A stretch of 64,000 bases of DNA from Anaerolineaceae bacterium (GTDB lineage Bacteria; Chloroflexota; Anaerolineae; Promineifilales; Promineifilaceae). Shown piece by piece: positions 23,157 through 32,079 of this stretch (position 1 is the first letter of the stretch; each line of letters begins with the position of its first letter). Made by a program: the position numbers and the translations under genes. The notes under the pieces were generated by a model. It did not search any database. It saw only the letters and a program-made list of their open reading frames with translations, and had not been told where the DNA came from. The DNA is taken from the NCBI GenBank assembly GCA_002699125.1, contig PABI01000060.1, positions 88,570 through 152,569 on the forward strand, in the 5' to 3' direction.

Positions 23157-24674
23157 ATGAATGCTTTGCGAGGCAAATTCCAACTAGTTCTTCCCTTTGT
23201 GCTTGGTCTAAGTTTGTTTGTGCTTTTGCTGCTGGTGGCGCAGTCTCCTTCGGAGCCGTCGGCGGCTTTGCAGGTTGGGGAGACGCCGGAACCGGTGGCT
23301 TACCTGCCCCTCATCCTGCGCCAGGACCAGAATCCGCCGGTGACGCCCACGCCCATCACCCCCACACCGCCTCCCGTAGAACCGGGCGCACCCTGGATTG
23401 AGCATGGTACCATCACGATTCCGTCGTACCAGTACGACCACTCCGACTGCCTTGTGACGTTACCATCGGACCACATTGCTTACCCCTATCCAGGCATTAA
23501 CCACGACTGCGTTTTGCAAAAACCGCTGATTGACCGCCAGTTGAATGCTGTCACGCTGCACAACGGCTATGTGGCCGTCACTGTTTTGCCGGCGTTGGGT
23601 GGGCGGCTTTACCGCTGGCAGGATAAGGTGACGGGCCGCCAACTGCTGTACGCCAATCCGGTGCTGAAGCCGACGGCCTGGGGCTGGCGCGGCTGGTGGC
23701 TGGCCAGCGGCGGCATCGAGTGGGCCTTCCCCACCGATGAGCACGGCCTGAACGAATACCGTCCCTGGGATCACACAACGGCGGTGCTGAGCGACACGGT
23801 GTCCATCACCGTGAGCGACGTGGAGGACAAAACGGGGATGACGGTGGGCGTGACGATTACGCTGGACGCCGACCACACGTATATGACGCTGGACCCGTTT
23901 GTGGTGAACAACACGGCCGTTTCCCACAATTACCAATACTGGCTCAACGCCATGATCGCCCTCGGTGACAACACAACCAACGATCAGACCGAATTCATCG
24001 TGCCCGCCGCGCAGGTGCAGGTGCATTCCCGCGATGCCGGGGCCACCTACCTGCCGGAAGCGATGCAGTGGATGGACTGGCCGGAATATAACGGCCGTTT
24101 CTTCAACATCTACGGCACCTGGGACCATTACCTGGGCTTCTTTGCCCCCACACTCAGCGCCGGATTCACCGGCGTCTACGACCACACGGCGCAGCAAGGC
24201 ATCGTGCGCGTTTTTGACCAGGCGCAAATGCCCGGCCACAAATATTTTGGCCCGGCCAACCTCGGCTCCGGCTTGTGGACCAACGACGACAGCGTCTACG
24301 TGGAGATGTGGAGCAGCGGCGTGACGCCCGACTTCTGGACCTACGTGCCGCTGGCCGCCGGGCAAAGCAAAACCTGGACGGAGCGCTGGTATCCGGTCAG
24401 CCATCTGGGCACGTTTGACATGGCCAACGCGTTTGGCGCGCTGCGGCTGGATGAAACGTCTACCGGGGCAGAGATTGGCTTGCAGGTAACGGCCGTTACC
24501 TCCGGCACCCTCTCACTATTGGTAGACGACGTCCCCACCGCCGGTTGGCCTGGCCCGTTTTTACCCGAGCAGCCGTTAGATTTGGTGTGGGAACGGCCGT
24601 CTGGCGTCGATGGCCCCATCACTCTCCAACTGTTGGATGAGCAGGATCAGGTTCTGCTGCAATTTGCGCCGTAA
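23157..24674 (+). CDS. DUF5107 domain protein, exported
   Basis: This is a 505-aa protein. A signal peptide (FVLGLSLFVLLLLVAQSP) is followed by a Pro/Thr-rich linker to about residue 75. The main domain has LPALGGRLYRWQDKVTGRQLLYANP, ASGGIEWAFPTDEHG and GTWDHYLGFF, matching the galactose-mutarotase-like DUF5107 fold. Such proteins bind or process carbohydrates, but their reaction is not established. A C-terminal segment of about 90 residues looks like a beta-sandwich. AAGGAGG precedes the ATG. It stands alone; a 12-bp inverted repeat follows the stop. Confidence 0.85.
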   Translation: MNALRGKFQLVLPFVLGLSLFVLLLLVAQSPSEPSAALQVGETPEPVAYLPLILRQDQNPPVTPTPITPTPPPVEPGAPWIEHGTITIPSYQYDHSDCLVTLPSDHIAYPYPGINHDCVLQKPLIDRQLNAVTLHNGYVAVTVLPALGGRLYRWQDKVTGRQLLYANPVLKPTAWGWRGWWLASGGIEWAFPTDEHGLNEYRPWDHTTAVLSDTVSITVSDVEDKTGMTVGVTITLDADHTYMTLDPFVVNNTAVSHNYQYWLNAMIALGDNTTNDQTEFIVPAAQVQVHSRDAGATYLPEAMQWMDWPEYNGRFFNIYGTWDHYLGFFAPTLSAGFTGVYDHTAQQGIVRVFDQAQMPGHKYFGPANLGSGLWTNDDSVYVEMWSSGVTPDFWTYVPLAAGQSKTWTERWYPVSHLGTFDMANAFGALRLDETSTGAEIGLQVTAVTSGTLSLLVDDVPTAGWPGPFLPEQPLDLVWERPSGVDGPITLQLLDEQDQVLLQFAP

Positions 24675-24684
24675 TTGAATTGGG

Positions 24685-24725
24685 ACGTGACGCGTGGAAG
24701 GTGATCTTTCTGTCACGCGTCACGT
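24685..24725 (+). terminator. 12-bp inverted repeat after the DUF5107 gene
   Basis: ACGTGACGCGTG at 24685-24696 pairs perfectly with CACGCGTCACGT at 24714-24725. There is no long T-run after the stem, so it may be a Rho-dependent or RNA-protecting hairpin. The words match the terminator at 31785-31836 (GTGAAACGTGA family). Confidence 0.5.
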
Positions 24726-24877
24726 TTCACGCATCATTGACCCGTCAATCCCCTAAATTCCCAAAAAGCTCACATTTTTTGATGTTATACTCATCATGGT
24801 TATTGATGACAATCATCACCTGTGAGAGATGCGTTTGACTACTGTTTGGCCTATCCTAAATCGGATACTGTTCCATC

Positions 24878-26974
24878 ATGCAGGTATTGACAACTTTTTT
24901 TGAGAATAATCTAACCCTTATCTACTTTTTCTATGGCCTGGCCTTCTTTTCCATGGGGCTTTTGGTTTGGGTAGAGTCGCGCCAGGCGTCCACTTTTCGT
25001 CTGGCGCAGGCAATGGGGCCGCTGGCCGGTTTTGGCCTGCTGCATGGGCTGCACGAATGGTTCGAGATGTTCCAAAGATTGGGCGCGGCAGGAGCCGCAA
25101 ACATTCCTGCCTGGCTGCTGCTTGATGAGGTACGCGTTGCCCATCTGGCGCTGTCATTTTCCCTTCTCATCGTTTTTGGCATTCGCCTTATTTACCTGTC
25201 ACGTGGCGAGCAGGCCCAGTCGGAAAAGCTGCACGCCTTTCTAATTGCCGGCACGCTTCTGGGCATCTGGCTCATCAGTTTGCTGCTTACTTACTGGGTT
25301 TATCAGCCGCCGCCTGAGGAATTTATTGCGGCGGTGGATACGCTCACCCGCTATATTTTGGGCATTCCAGGGGCTGCCCTAGCCGCCTGGGCCATTGTGT
25401 TGGAGCAGCGCACTTTCCAGCGGCTGGATATGCCGGGCACCGGTCGCGATTTGCTGCGGGCAGCGCTGGCCCTGTTCATTTATGGCGTGTTTGGCCAGAT
25501 TTTCCCCCGCGCCAGTTTTTTATACCCGGCGAATATTGTCAACGCCACGCTGTTTGCTCAGCTCTTTGGCATTCCCATTCAGCTGTTCCGGGCCATCATG
25601 GCCTCGCTAATTGCCATTTACTTTGTGCGGGCATTGCGCGCCTTTGAGATTGAACGGCAGCGCAATTTGGCCCGGGCCAACGAAGCGAAACTGGCGGCGC
25701 AGGAAGAGGCGTTGTTTATTCAGGCGCAAAGTCGTCGGGAAACGGAATCATTAAATCGGGAGCTGCAAACGGCCGTACACGATCTTTCCCTCCTCTTTGA
25801 CCTGTCCCGCAGCCTGTCGGCTACCCTGGACCGGGATGAACTGCTCAACCAGGCGGTCCAGCAAATTTGCGACAGCCTGCCTTATGTGGAAACAAGCCTG
25901 GTCGTTTTACGCACGCATCCCGAGCAGCCGCTACGCTGCCTGACCTATGCCGGCTACGAGCGGCAGCCGCAGCGCGGCACCCCATCTTGCAACGAGGGGC
26001 ACGTATTGACAACCTACGTTTTAAACAATGGGCAGCCTGCTTTTTTTCATGAGGGCGTGGTAGAGTCACTGCCGCGGGCGGTGGCAAATCCAGAGGGTGA
26101 AGACCGGTCGCTGCCGATTGGTGACTGTTTGCTCGGGTTCCCCTTAGGGGATGTGACGTCTGTGTCAGGCGGGCTTGTTTTGGGATTGTCGCCGGAGGTG
26201 AGCCAGCTCAGCCGCCGGGATTTGGAGCTGCTGGCAACGATTGCCAGCCAGCTGACCATTGCCATTGAAAATGCCACGCGTTATGGGGAGTCGCAGGCAC
26301 GGGAAACGCTTCGTGGTGAACTGCTGCACCAGGTTGTTTCGGCACAGGAGCGGGAGCGGCAGCGTATTGCCCGCGAACTGCATGACGGCACGGGCCAGAC
26401 GCTGACGGCGCTGGGCCTGGGCTTTGCCGCCGCCAGCGAGAATGTAACGCATAATCCTGCTTTGGCGTCATCACAGCTGGCCGAGCTGAAGGTGATGAGC
26501 ACCCAGGCGCTGCAAGAGCTTCGTGATTTGATTCGCGATTTACGGCCGTCTCTCCTTGATGATTTAGGCCTGGTGCCCGCGCTGCAAAGCCAGGTGCAAT
26601 CATTTGCGGAACGGACGGGCGTGCAGGCAGAATTTGTGCTAAACGGCCGTCGCCAGCGTGTGCAGCCAGAAATTGAGACGATTGTCTTTCGCATTGCCCA
26701 GGAGGCATTAACCAACGTGGCTAAACATGCCCAGGCCAAACAAGTCACAGTGGCAGTGAGCTTTATCGACAATTCGCTCTGCCTGGAAGTGCGTGATGAT
26801 GGTCGTGGTTTTGTGCCTTATCTGGCGTTTGAGTCCGTTGGTGATGGGCAGCAAGCGTGGGGTTTGTTGGGCATGCAGGAACGGGTCGCATTGGTGGGTG
26901 GCAGTTGTGTTGTACACTCAGAGCCAGGCCAGGGAACGGCCGTAAAGGTCTCAATTCCCATCACGGCCACCTAA
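24878..26974 (+). CDS. Sensor histidine kinase, NarX/DegS (HisKA_3) type
   Basis: This is a 698-aa protein. Residues 1-240 hold about seven membrane helices. A short coiled coil leads to a GAF domain near residues 300-460. The HisKA_3 dimerisation helix has RIARELHDGTGQTLTALG with the phosphoacceptor His502. The HATPase domain carries QEALTNVAKHAQAKQV, VRDDGRGF and GLLGMQERV. The partner is the response regulator at 27057, 82 bp downstream. The signal is unknown; the respiratory operon next to it (27787-31255) is a plausible target. Confidence 0.92.
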   Translation: MQVLTTFFENNLTLIYFFYGLAFFSMGLLVWVESRQASTFRLAQAMGPLAGFGLLHGLHEWFEMFQRLGAAGAANIPAWLLLDEVRVAHLALSFSLLIVFGIRLIYLSRGEQAQSEKLHAFLIAGTLLGIWLISLLLTYWVYQPPPEEFIAAVDTLTRYILGIPGAALAAWAIVLEQRTFQRLDMPGTGRDLLRAALALFIYGVFGQIFPRASFLYPANIVNATLFAQLFGIPIQLFRAIMASLIAIYFVRALRAFEIERQRNLARANEAKLAAQEEALFIQAQSRRETESLNRELQTAVHDLSLLFDLSRSLSATLDRDELLNQAVQQICDSLPYVETSLVVLRTHPEQPLRCLTYAGYERQPQRGTPSCNEGHVLTTYVLNNGQPAFFHEGVVESLPRAVANPEGEDRSLPIGDCLLGFPLGDVTSVSGGLVLGLSPEVSQLSRRDLELLATIASQLTIAIENATRYGESQARETLRGELLHQVVSAQERERQRIARELHDGTGQTLTALGLGFAAASENVTHNPALASSQLAELKVMSTQALQELRDLIRDLRPSLLDDLGLVPALQSQVQSFAERTGVQAEFVLNGRRQRVQPEIETIVFRIAQEALTNVAKHAQAKQVTVAVSFIDNSLCLEVRDDGRGFVPYLAFESVGDGQQAWGLLGMQERVALVGGSCVVHSEPGQGTAVKVSIPITAT

Positions 26975-26986
26975 TTTTTATCCGCA

Positions 26987-27016
26987 GATTACACAGATTA
27001 TCGCAGATTTTTTGCT
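26987..27016 (+). repeat. GCAGATTACACAGATT word in the kinase-regulator gap
   Basis: The gap carries GCAGATTACACAGATT followed by a GCAGATTTTTT partial repeat. The same word forms the stem at 47898-47949, and a variant is at 39741-39781. It is a dispersed intergenic repeat. Confidence 0.65.
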
Positions 27017-27056
27017 TTTATTTTGCAAAGACTGTGGATAGTTTTCGGAGGCAAAG

Positions 27057-27716
27057 ATGCCTAAAATAAAGCTGATATTAGCCGATGACCATGCTGTGGT
27101 CCGCTCGGGGCTGCGCATGCTGCTGCAAGCCCAACCAGACATGGAAATTGTGGGCGAGGCAGAATCTGGCGTGCAGGCCCTGGCCCAGGTGCGCAGCCTC
27201 CAACCAGACGTTATCCTGATGGACATCCAGATGCCGGGGATGAATGGCATTGAGGCCACCCGGCAAATTAAAGAGGCGTATGCGGATACGGCCGTTCTCG
27301 CCCTCACCATGCACGAAGATGACCAATACTTTTTCGAGATGCTCCAGGCTGGGGCGTCAGGCTATCTGCCCAAGCGGGCGGCCCCAGATGAATTGGTACG
27401 CGCTATTCGCACCGTGAGCCGGGGCGAGGTGTTTCTTTACCCCTCGTTGGCCACCCGGCTGGTGCAAAGCTACGTTGGCGGCGATGCCGGGGAAGATTCC
27501 GTAGCCCTGGTCAGCGATCTGACGCCGCGCGAGAAAGAGGTTCTGGTGCTCATCGCCGAAGGATTAACCAATCCCGAAATTGCCGATCAGCTGGTAATCA
27601 GTGTCAAAACGGTAGACCGCCACCGTGAAAACATCATGCGCAAGCTTAATCTGCACAGCCGGATCGAGTTGGTGAAGTATGCTCTACGGCACGGGTTAAT
27701 TGCGTTGGAAGAGTAG
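27057..27716 (+). CDS. Response regulator, NarL/FixJ family
   Basis: This is a 219-aa protein. The receiver domain has LADDHAVV, phosphoacceptor Asp56 in ILMDIQMPG, Thr in LALTMH and Lys in YLPKRA. The C-terminal LuxR-type helix-turn-helix has LTPREKEVLVLIAEGLTNPEIA and SVKTVDRHRENIM. CGGAGG lies eight bases before the ATG. It works with the histidine kinase just upstream. Its targets are unknown. Confidence 0.94.
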   Translation: MPKIKLILADDHAVVRSGLRMLLQAQPDMEIVGEAESGVQALAQVRSLQPDVILMDIQMPGMNGIEATRQIKEAYADTAVLALTMHEDDQYFFEMLQAGASGYLPKRAAPDELVRAIRTVSRGEVFLYPSLATRLVQSYVGGDAGEDSVALVSDLTPREKEVLVLIAEGLTNPEIADQLVISVKTVDRHRENIMRKLNLHSRIELVKYALRHGLIALEE

Positions 27717-27736
27717 GGGAGAGTGAGGGGAGTGAA

Positions 27737-27775
27737 AGTAAAAAGTGAAAAGTAGGCTGCTTCTCACTTTTTACT
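27737..27775. terminator. Inverted repeat between convergent genes
   Basis: AGTAAAAAGTG at 27737-27747 pairs with CACTTTTTACT at 27765-27775, 11 perfect pairs, between the response regulator and the converging Cys-rich protein gene. It belongs to the AGTGAAAAGTG word family and is a likely bidirectional terminator. Confidence 0.6.
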
Positions 27776-27786
27776 TTTTACTGTGG

Positions 27787-28137
27787 TTAAGCTAACGCGG
27801 GATTCGCTTCATAAATTGGGCAGGTTAGACATTTATCGGGGAGGGCGCCTTCTGCCTGGGTTTTAGCCAGCCAGCAGGGAATCATTTGCTGTTTAAAGCC
27901 CGGACACTCTTTGCGCAGCTCAGGGTCACATTTCATAATAGACCAGCAGCGGTCGCCGTTGCTGGCGACAATGTTTGTGGCGACGGCCGTTCCCTCACTG
28001 GTCGTTGCTGCTTCCGTTTCCCATCTATCAACCATCCAGTTCATAGCGTAGCCAATGCCAAACATTAGGGCCGCCGGCAGCAAACAGCGGAGGGAAAATA
28101 AGAGCACCATCGTGAGTGTTGCTTGTGATGCGTTCAT
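27787..28137 (-). CDS. Cys-rich membrane-anchored protein of the NrfD operon
   Basis: This 116-aa protein runs from ATG 28137. One membrane helix (LLFSLRCLLPAALMFGIGYAM) is followed by a soluble part with CWSIMKC, ECPGFKQQMIPCW and DKCLTCP. Seven Cys in this pattern suggest a metal or iron-sulfur site. I recall similar short Cys proteins beside redox membrane complexes but no established function. It lies 65 bp after the NrfD gene on the same strand and is probably the last gene of that operon. Confidence 0.7.
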   Translation of the reverse strand: MNASQATLTMVLLFSLRCLLPAALMFGIGYAMNWMVDRWETEAATTSEGTAVATNIVASNGDRCWSIMKCDPELRKECPGFKQQMIPCWLAKTQAEGALPDKCLTCPIYEANPALA

Positions 28138-28201
28138 GATAATCAACCTTCAAGGGTAAGGGGGAGTGAACATGTTCTAATGCTCACTCCTCACATTTGA
28201 T

Positions 28202-29467
28202 TTAGTGCGAAACGGCCGTAACCGGCTCGTTTCGTACGGGTTCTACGGCCGCTTCTGGCACCGTACTGTGATCCACAATGCGCAGGTAGCGTACACCTAG
28301 CGTAAAGGCCAGCAAACCGTAAGCGATAACACCCAATCCCACTATCACTTCAATGAGCGATGGCGTATAGGCAGTGTACATCGGTTCAATTTGCGTGGGC
28401 AGGTAGCTAAAGGCCACCATTTGCCCCACAATATTGGTATCCCAACGGTAAGCGATCAGGCCACCAACGGCCAGGACCAAAGCCAGCAGGTGCAGCCGGG
28501 AGTGCCGCCGCAGCCGCCCGCTTACCAAAATCACGCCCGGTACCAGAATACCCAGCAGCAGTTCGCCAATCCAGAAGTTAAAGGCCAGTGCGCCGCTGGT
28601 GAGAATATGCAGCCCTTCGGTGCGTCCTGGCTCCAGCGTGTATTCCATCCCCATCGTGTCCCAGAAGCGCAGATACAGGTAGCCCAAAAGCATCCAGCCG
28701 ATTGCCTGCGACACTTTGTCCAGAATATCATCGCGTACGTTGGCTCGCTCAGAGAAGATCGCCGCCAGCTTGGAAGACAGCACCGTCAGGGCCAGGCCAC
28801 CAATGACGGCCGAAACAATAAACAACACTGCCAAACTGGGCTTGTACCAGATGGGGCGTGCCTTGAGCACACCATACGTTGCGCCCAGTGACGATTGATG
28901 CAGCAATGAAAAAGCAAGCCCGGCCACGGCCAGCACCGGTGCAAATTTGTGAATGTGGTGCAGCCGATCAGCTATCTTGGGCCAGCGTGATTTGAACCAG
29001 TCGGCTTCGCCAAAAATGGGAGCCACTTCCAGCGTCAGTACGGTGAAGTACAGCATCACGCACATGGTAACTTCCCACAGCGGCGAGTGAATGTTCCAAA
29101 AGGCAACGGCGTGCCAGAAACGATCGGGACGGCCGATGTCCATGAACAAACAGAGCATGGCCATGCTGTAGCCGAGCAGCCCGACGAATACGGCCGTACG
29201 AGCAATCGGTTGCAAATGCTTCCAGCCCAACAGGTAAACGGCGGCTGAAAGGGTGAAAGCACCCGCACTCAGGGCGATGGCAGACAGGTCAATGCCAATC
29301 CACAACCCCCAGGGCACCAAATCGGTAAGATTGGTAACAACCAACCCTTGCACAAGAACGATGATACCGGCCGTTAGCCCGGCGGCCATCAGCAGGAGCA
29401 GCAGCCCAATCCACAGCGGAAATGCGGCGCGGTGCAGTTTGATTTTTTCGGTCATGGGTGCGTTCAT
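28202..29467 (-). CDS. NrfD/PsrC/HybB-like membrane subunit
   Basis: This is a 421-aa protein with about ten membrane helices. It starts like HybB/NrfD proteins (GLWIGIDLSAIALSAGAF, FMDIGRPDRFWHAV). This subunit oxidises or reduces quinones and passes electrons to the ferredoxin-like partner without haem. Its ATG overlaps the ferredoxin stop by four bases (ATGA), so the two are translationally coupled. The ferredoxin gene overlaps the octahaem cytochrome gene in turn. The complex would link the quinone pool to an extracytoplasmic haem chain. Confidence 0.9.
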   Translation of the reverse strand: MNAPMTEKIKLHRAAFPLWIGLLLLLMAAGLTAGIIVLVQGLVVTNLTDLVPWGLWIGIDLSAIALSAGAFTLSAAVYLLGWKHLQPIARTAVFVGLLGYSMAMLCLFMDIGRPDRFWHAVAFWNIHSPLWEVTMCVMLYFTVLTLEVAPIFGEADWFKSRWPKIADRLHHIHKFAPVLAVAGLAFSLLHQSSLGATYGVLKARPIWYKPSLAVLFIVSAVIGGLALTVLSSKLAAIFSERANVRDDILDKVSQAIGWMLLGYLYLRFWDTMGMEYTLEPGRTEGLHILTSGALAFNFWIGELLLGILVPGVILVSGRLRRHSRLHLLALVLAVGGLIAYRWDTNIVGQMVAFSYLPTQIEPMYTAYTPSLIEVIVGLGVIAYGLLAFTLGVRYLRIVDHSTVPEAAVEPVRNEPVTAVSH

Positions 29468-30243
29468 GATAATTCTTCCTTCTCTTCGCGTCGGGCGGGT
29501 AAGTAGTAAACGCGAGGATTTGTGCCTAAATCTTTACGCAGTTGCGTCGATGGATATTTAGCCAGCGCTTTGCTCACCGGAGATTCCGGATCGTTCAGGT
29601 CGCCAAAGATGCGGGCACCGGTGGGGCAGGCGGCCACACAGGCCGGTGTTGCCTGATGGTCAACGCCGGGCGTAAGTCCTTCGGCCAGGCCGCGGTCAAT
29701 GCGGTGGAAGCAGAAGGTACATTTTTCCGCCACGCCGCGCGGACGACGCTCAACTTCTGGCTCGCCCCATTCAGGAACGGCCGAATTTTCCTCAGTGTGC
29801 GTTTCCCAGTTAAAGGTTCGGGCACCGTACGGGCAGGCCAATTGGCAGTAGCGGCAGCCAATGCACTTTTCGTAATCCATCATTACAATGCCGTCTGGCC
29901 GGTGGTAAGTGGCACCAACCGGGCAAATATCGACACAAGGGGCGTTTTCGCAATGCATACAGGGGACCGGGGCGTACACTGCTTCACCATTGATCGGTTC
30001 CAGCTCAATCATCCGGTTCCAGGGCGCGTTTTCGCGGGTGTCATTGTGGGCCTGGCAGGCCAGGCTGCACTTGCCGCAGCCCACACATTTGGCCTGGTCA
30101 ATCACCATCGCCCAGCGGTGGGGGCTGGTTTCTTCAGCCGGTGCTTCAGATGGGTTTCTCTTAGCGGCGATGGTGATGGTGGTAACGGCCGTTCCTACCG
30201 CAGCCAGTTTGATAAAATCGCGACGTCCTACTTTACTGTTCAT
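29464..30243 (-). CDS. Tat-exported four-cluster ferredoxin subunit (HybA/NrfC-like)
   Basis: This 259-aa protein starts at ATG 30243, which follows GGAGG; an ATG at 30255 would be too early. The Tat-type leader has VGRRDFIKLAAVG. Four [4Fe-4S] sites are visible: CVGCGKCSLAC, CMHCENAPCVDICP, CIGCRYCQLACP and CTFCF with CVAACP. It should carry electrons between NrfD and the multihaem cytochrome on the outer face of the membrane. Its start overlaps the cytochrome stop by 11 bases. Confidence 0.93.
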   Translation of the reverse strand: MNSKVGRRDFIKLAAVGTAVTTITIAAKRNPSEAPAEETSPHRWAMVIDQAKCVGCGKCSLACQAHNDTRENAPWNRMIELEPINGEAVYAPVPCMHCENAPCVDICPVGATYHRPDGIVMMDYEKCIGCRYCQLACPYGARTFNWETHTEENSAVPEWGEPEVERRPRGVAEKCTFCFHRIDRGLAEGLTPGVDHQATPACVAACPTGARIFGDLNDPESPVSKALAKYPSTQLRKDLGTNPRVYYLPARREEKEELS

Positions 30244-31255
30244 TGCTGCCTCCATCTTTCTGGTTGCGCAATCTGTCTTGCCATTTTTCTAGCCAGGGCG
30301 AGCCGACCAGACCAAAAGCCATGCCAATCAACGAGGCCAGAATGACGAAGTTGAACGGGCTGTGGCTCGATGGTTCCGGCATAGCAGCACTATTTCCATT
30401 GCTATCGACCATTAAAAAGCCGGCTTCCATTACCGTTTCATCTTCTTCAAACAGGCAGGGGCTTTCAGCCGATACGTCCATTTGCCCTGCAACTGTTCCG
30501 TAACTGCCGGGGCCTAAGAAGTTGGCTTGCAGCTCTCCATTGTCGTCAGTGGTTGGCACGAGCTCCTGTGGTTCATGCATTTCCTGGCTGTGGCAGGCGG
30601 TGCAGGTATCTGAGCCAACTGAGAAGGTATGAGAAATTTGGCTGTGCCCGTTGCCTAACGGATTGGTTTTAGTCTCCAGATGGCAGTCGGTACACATCAG
30701 CCCTTCATCCGCGTGCGCCGTAAAGTTGAAGAAATGCGTCTCTTCCTTATGGCAGGTGCGGCATGTGTCTTGCATGCTGCCGGCCTTCAATTCATTGGTA
30801 TGCGGATTATGGCAGCGAGCACAAGAAAGCTCTTCTTGCCCATGCTGGCTGGTTTCCCATTCAGCAAAGGTATCCACATGGCATGTGCCACATAGCCGGG
30901 AAGAGATATCGGTTTGCATAATTTTTTGCGGATGTTCCGCTGGGTCAGACGGATGACACGTGGCGCAGGCAACGCCTTCTGTCTCATAGCTGCCGGTTGC
31001 CGGGTCAAAGCCAGTGGTGTGGCAGCTCAGGCATTCTGGCGGATTGCCCTCTTCGGCCCAGGCGGCTAGAAACGTTTCGACCACGCTGGCGTGGCCGTGA
31101 GCGCTGTTTTCCCATTGGGTTGTCACCGTCTCATGGCACTCGCCACAATCGTCGGCGCCATAGGCCTCCGGGATTGTTTGCGCCTGTGTCACGGCAAAGG
31201 TGATAAATCCCAGCAGTAGCGCGAATGTCACCCCTATCATGATTCTTTTGAACAT
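30233..31255 (-). CDS. Octahaem c-type cytochrome with C-terminal membrane anchor
   Basis: This protein has 340 aa from ATG 31255, preceded by AAGGAG. A signal peptide (ALLLGFITFAVTQAQ) is followed by eight CxxCH haem sites: CGECH, CLSCH, CATCH, CGTCH, CARCH, CRTCH, CTDCH and CTACH. A helix FNFVILASLIGMAFGLV near the C-terminus anchors it outside the membrane. It is the first gene of the operon with ferredoxin and NrfD subunits. No catalytic molybdenum or nitrite reductase subunit lies here, so the complex may act as a quinol dehydrogenase or reduce an extracellular acceptor. No ACGGCCGT copy occurs in this gene. Confidence 0.92.
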   Translation of the reverse strand: MFKRIMIGVTFALLLGFITFAVTQAQTIPEAYGADDCGECHETVTTQWENSAHGHASVVETFLAAWAEEGNPPECLSCHTTGFDPATGSYETEGVACATCHPSDPAEHPQKIMQTDISSRLCGTCHVDTFAEWETSQHGQEELSCARCHNPHTNELKAGSMQDTCRTCHKEETHFFNFTAHADEGLMCTDCHLETKTNPLGNGHSQISHTFSVGSDTCTACHSQEMHEPQELVPTTDDNGELQANFLGPGSYGTVAGQMDVSAESPCLFEEDETVMEAGFLMVDSNGNSAAMPEPSSHSPFNFVILASLIGMAFGLVGSPWLEKWQDRLRNQKDGGSNEQ

Positions 31256-31411
31256 AGGATGCTCCTTGGAAAACATTAGTCTTATCGCAAAGTTGCAGAG
31301 GCGCAGTGACGCGGGCATCTGGTCCTTGCAGGTTCATTCATCATGCTTTCCAGTGTAGAGGAAGGGGGTGATGGCGTAAATCAGGTGTGAGACGCATTTT
31401 TGTATGGGGTA

Positions 31412-31437
31412 AACACCCCATGCCAAAATGGGGTGTT
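31412..31437. other. Hairpin in the 388-bp gap upstream of the octahaem operon
   Basis: AACACCCCAT at 31412-31421 pairs perfectly with ATGGGGTGTT at 31428-31437 around a six-base loop, followed by TTGGG. It lies between the start of the octahaem cytochrome (31255) and the small ORF at 31644. It could end a divergent transcript or be a protein site. No coding gene is visible between 31256 and 31643. Confidence 0.5.
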
Positions 31438-31643
31438 TTGGGTGAGATTTGCTGCCGTGAAGGAAATTTCGCTGCAAAAAACGGGCAAATCGACTTTTGG
31501 GGGCCGGTTGTGGGGCGTTTTACCCAAAGCGAAATGGCGGGAATACCGAATAGACGGCCGTCCTCCCAGCCTCTATTCTTTACATATAGCTAAAAGCAAT
31601 CGGCACAACTGCTGGTAAAAGTAGTTATGCATGGAGGTTTAAG

Positions 31644-31766
31644 ATGGACGTGTTCACCGGGGTTTTGATTATTCTCTTACTATTTGTACTGCGCTTTGCT
31701 TTGCCTTTTGGGTTTGTCGTGGTGGTTGGTCGCCTCACGGAGCGACTTGCACGCAATAGTGCGTAA
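31644..31766 (+). CDS. Small single-span membrane protein (40 aa)
   Basis: This ORF of 41 codons has GGAGG seven bases before ATG 31644. The protein is a single hydrophobic helix (VLIILLLFVLRFALPFGF) with a basic C-terminal tail (RLTERLARNSA). An 18-bp stem terminator follows 18 bp after the stop, so this is probably a separate transcript. I recognise no family. It is similar in layout to the 49-aa protein at 11893. Confidence 0.6.
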   Translation: MDVFTGVLIILLLFVLRFALPFGFVVVVGRLTERLARNSA

Positions 31767-31784
31767 AGATATTGTGCTTTCAAT

Positions 31785-31836
31785 GTGAAGCGTGAAACGT
31801 GAGAATTTTAGTCACGTTTCACGCTTCACGCTTTTT
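31785..31836 (+). terminator. Rho-independent terminator, 18-bp perfect stem
   Basis: The arm at 31785-31802 (GTGAAGCGTGAAACGTGA) pairs at all 18 positions with 31812-31829, with a nine-base loop, followed by GCTTTTTT. It ends the small membrane protein transcript and faces the converging zinc-ribbon gene. Confidence 0.9.
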
Positions 31837-31868
31837 TAAAGCAGTCACGCTGCTCATTTGCCACCTTA

Positions 31869-32078
31869 TCAGGTAAACCCGCCGCTGTCAGCGACGTGCT
31901 GGCAGCAGTCGCACGTCAGGATAAACAGGCCATCAAAGACCAGCTTGCCATTGTGGCAGTTGGGGCAATTATCGCCCGGTTTTGGCTGCGGCCGGCTGCA
32001 TTTGGCTTCCCCTTTTTTGCGCCACCAGTAACGGCCGTCTCCCCCACTTTCTTTATCATTCACCATCTGCTGAGTCAT
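31869..32078 (-). CDS. Small zinc-ribbon protein (69 aa)
   Basis: It starts at ATG 32078, directly after the stop codon of the TPR gene. A polar N-terminus with RYWWRKKG precedes CPNC and CDCC, two pairs 17 residues apart, giving one four-Cys zinc ribbon. A further Cys lies at KCSRP. It is the third gene of a tightly packed AAA+, TPR, zinc-ribbon operon. I recognise no named family. Confidence 0.7.
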   Translation of the reverse strand: MTQQMVNDKESGGDGRYWWRKKGEAKCSRPQPKPGDNCPNCHNGKLVFDGLFILTCDCCQHVADSGGFT

Positions 32079-32079
32079 C

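Noticed and set aside
23460..24404. Long open frame on the minus strand opposite the DUF5107 gene
   Set aside because: Codon pattern and composition are those of an antisense shadow; the plus-strand gene has a signal peptide and a family match.
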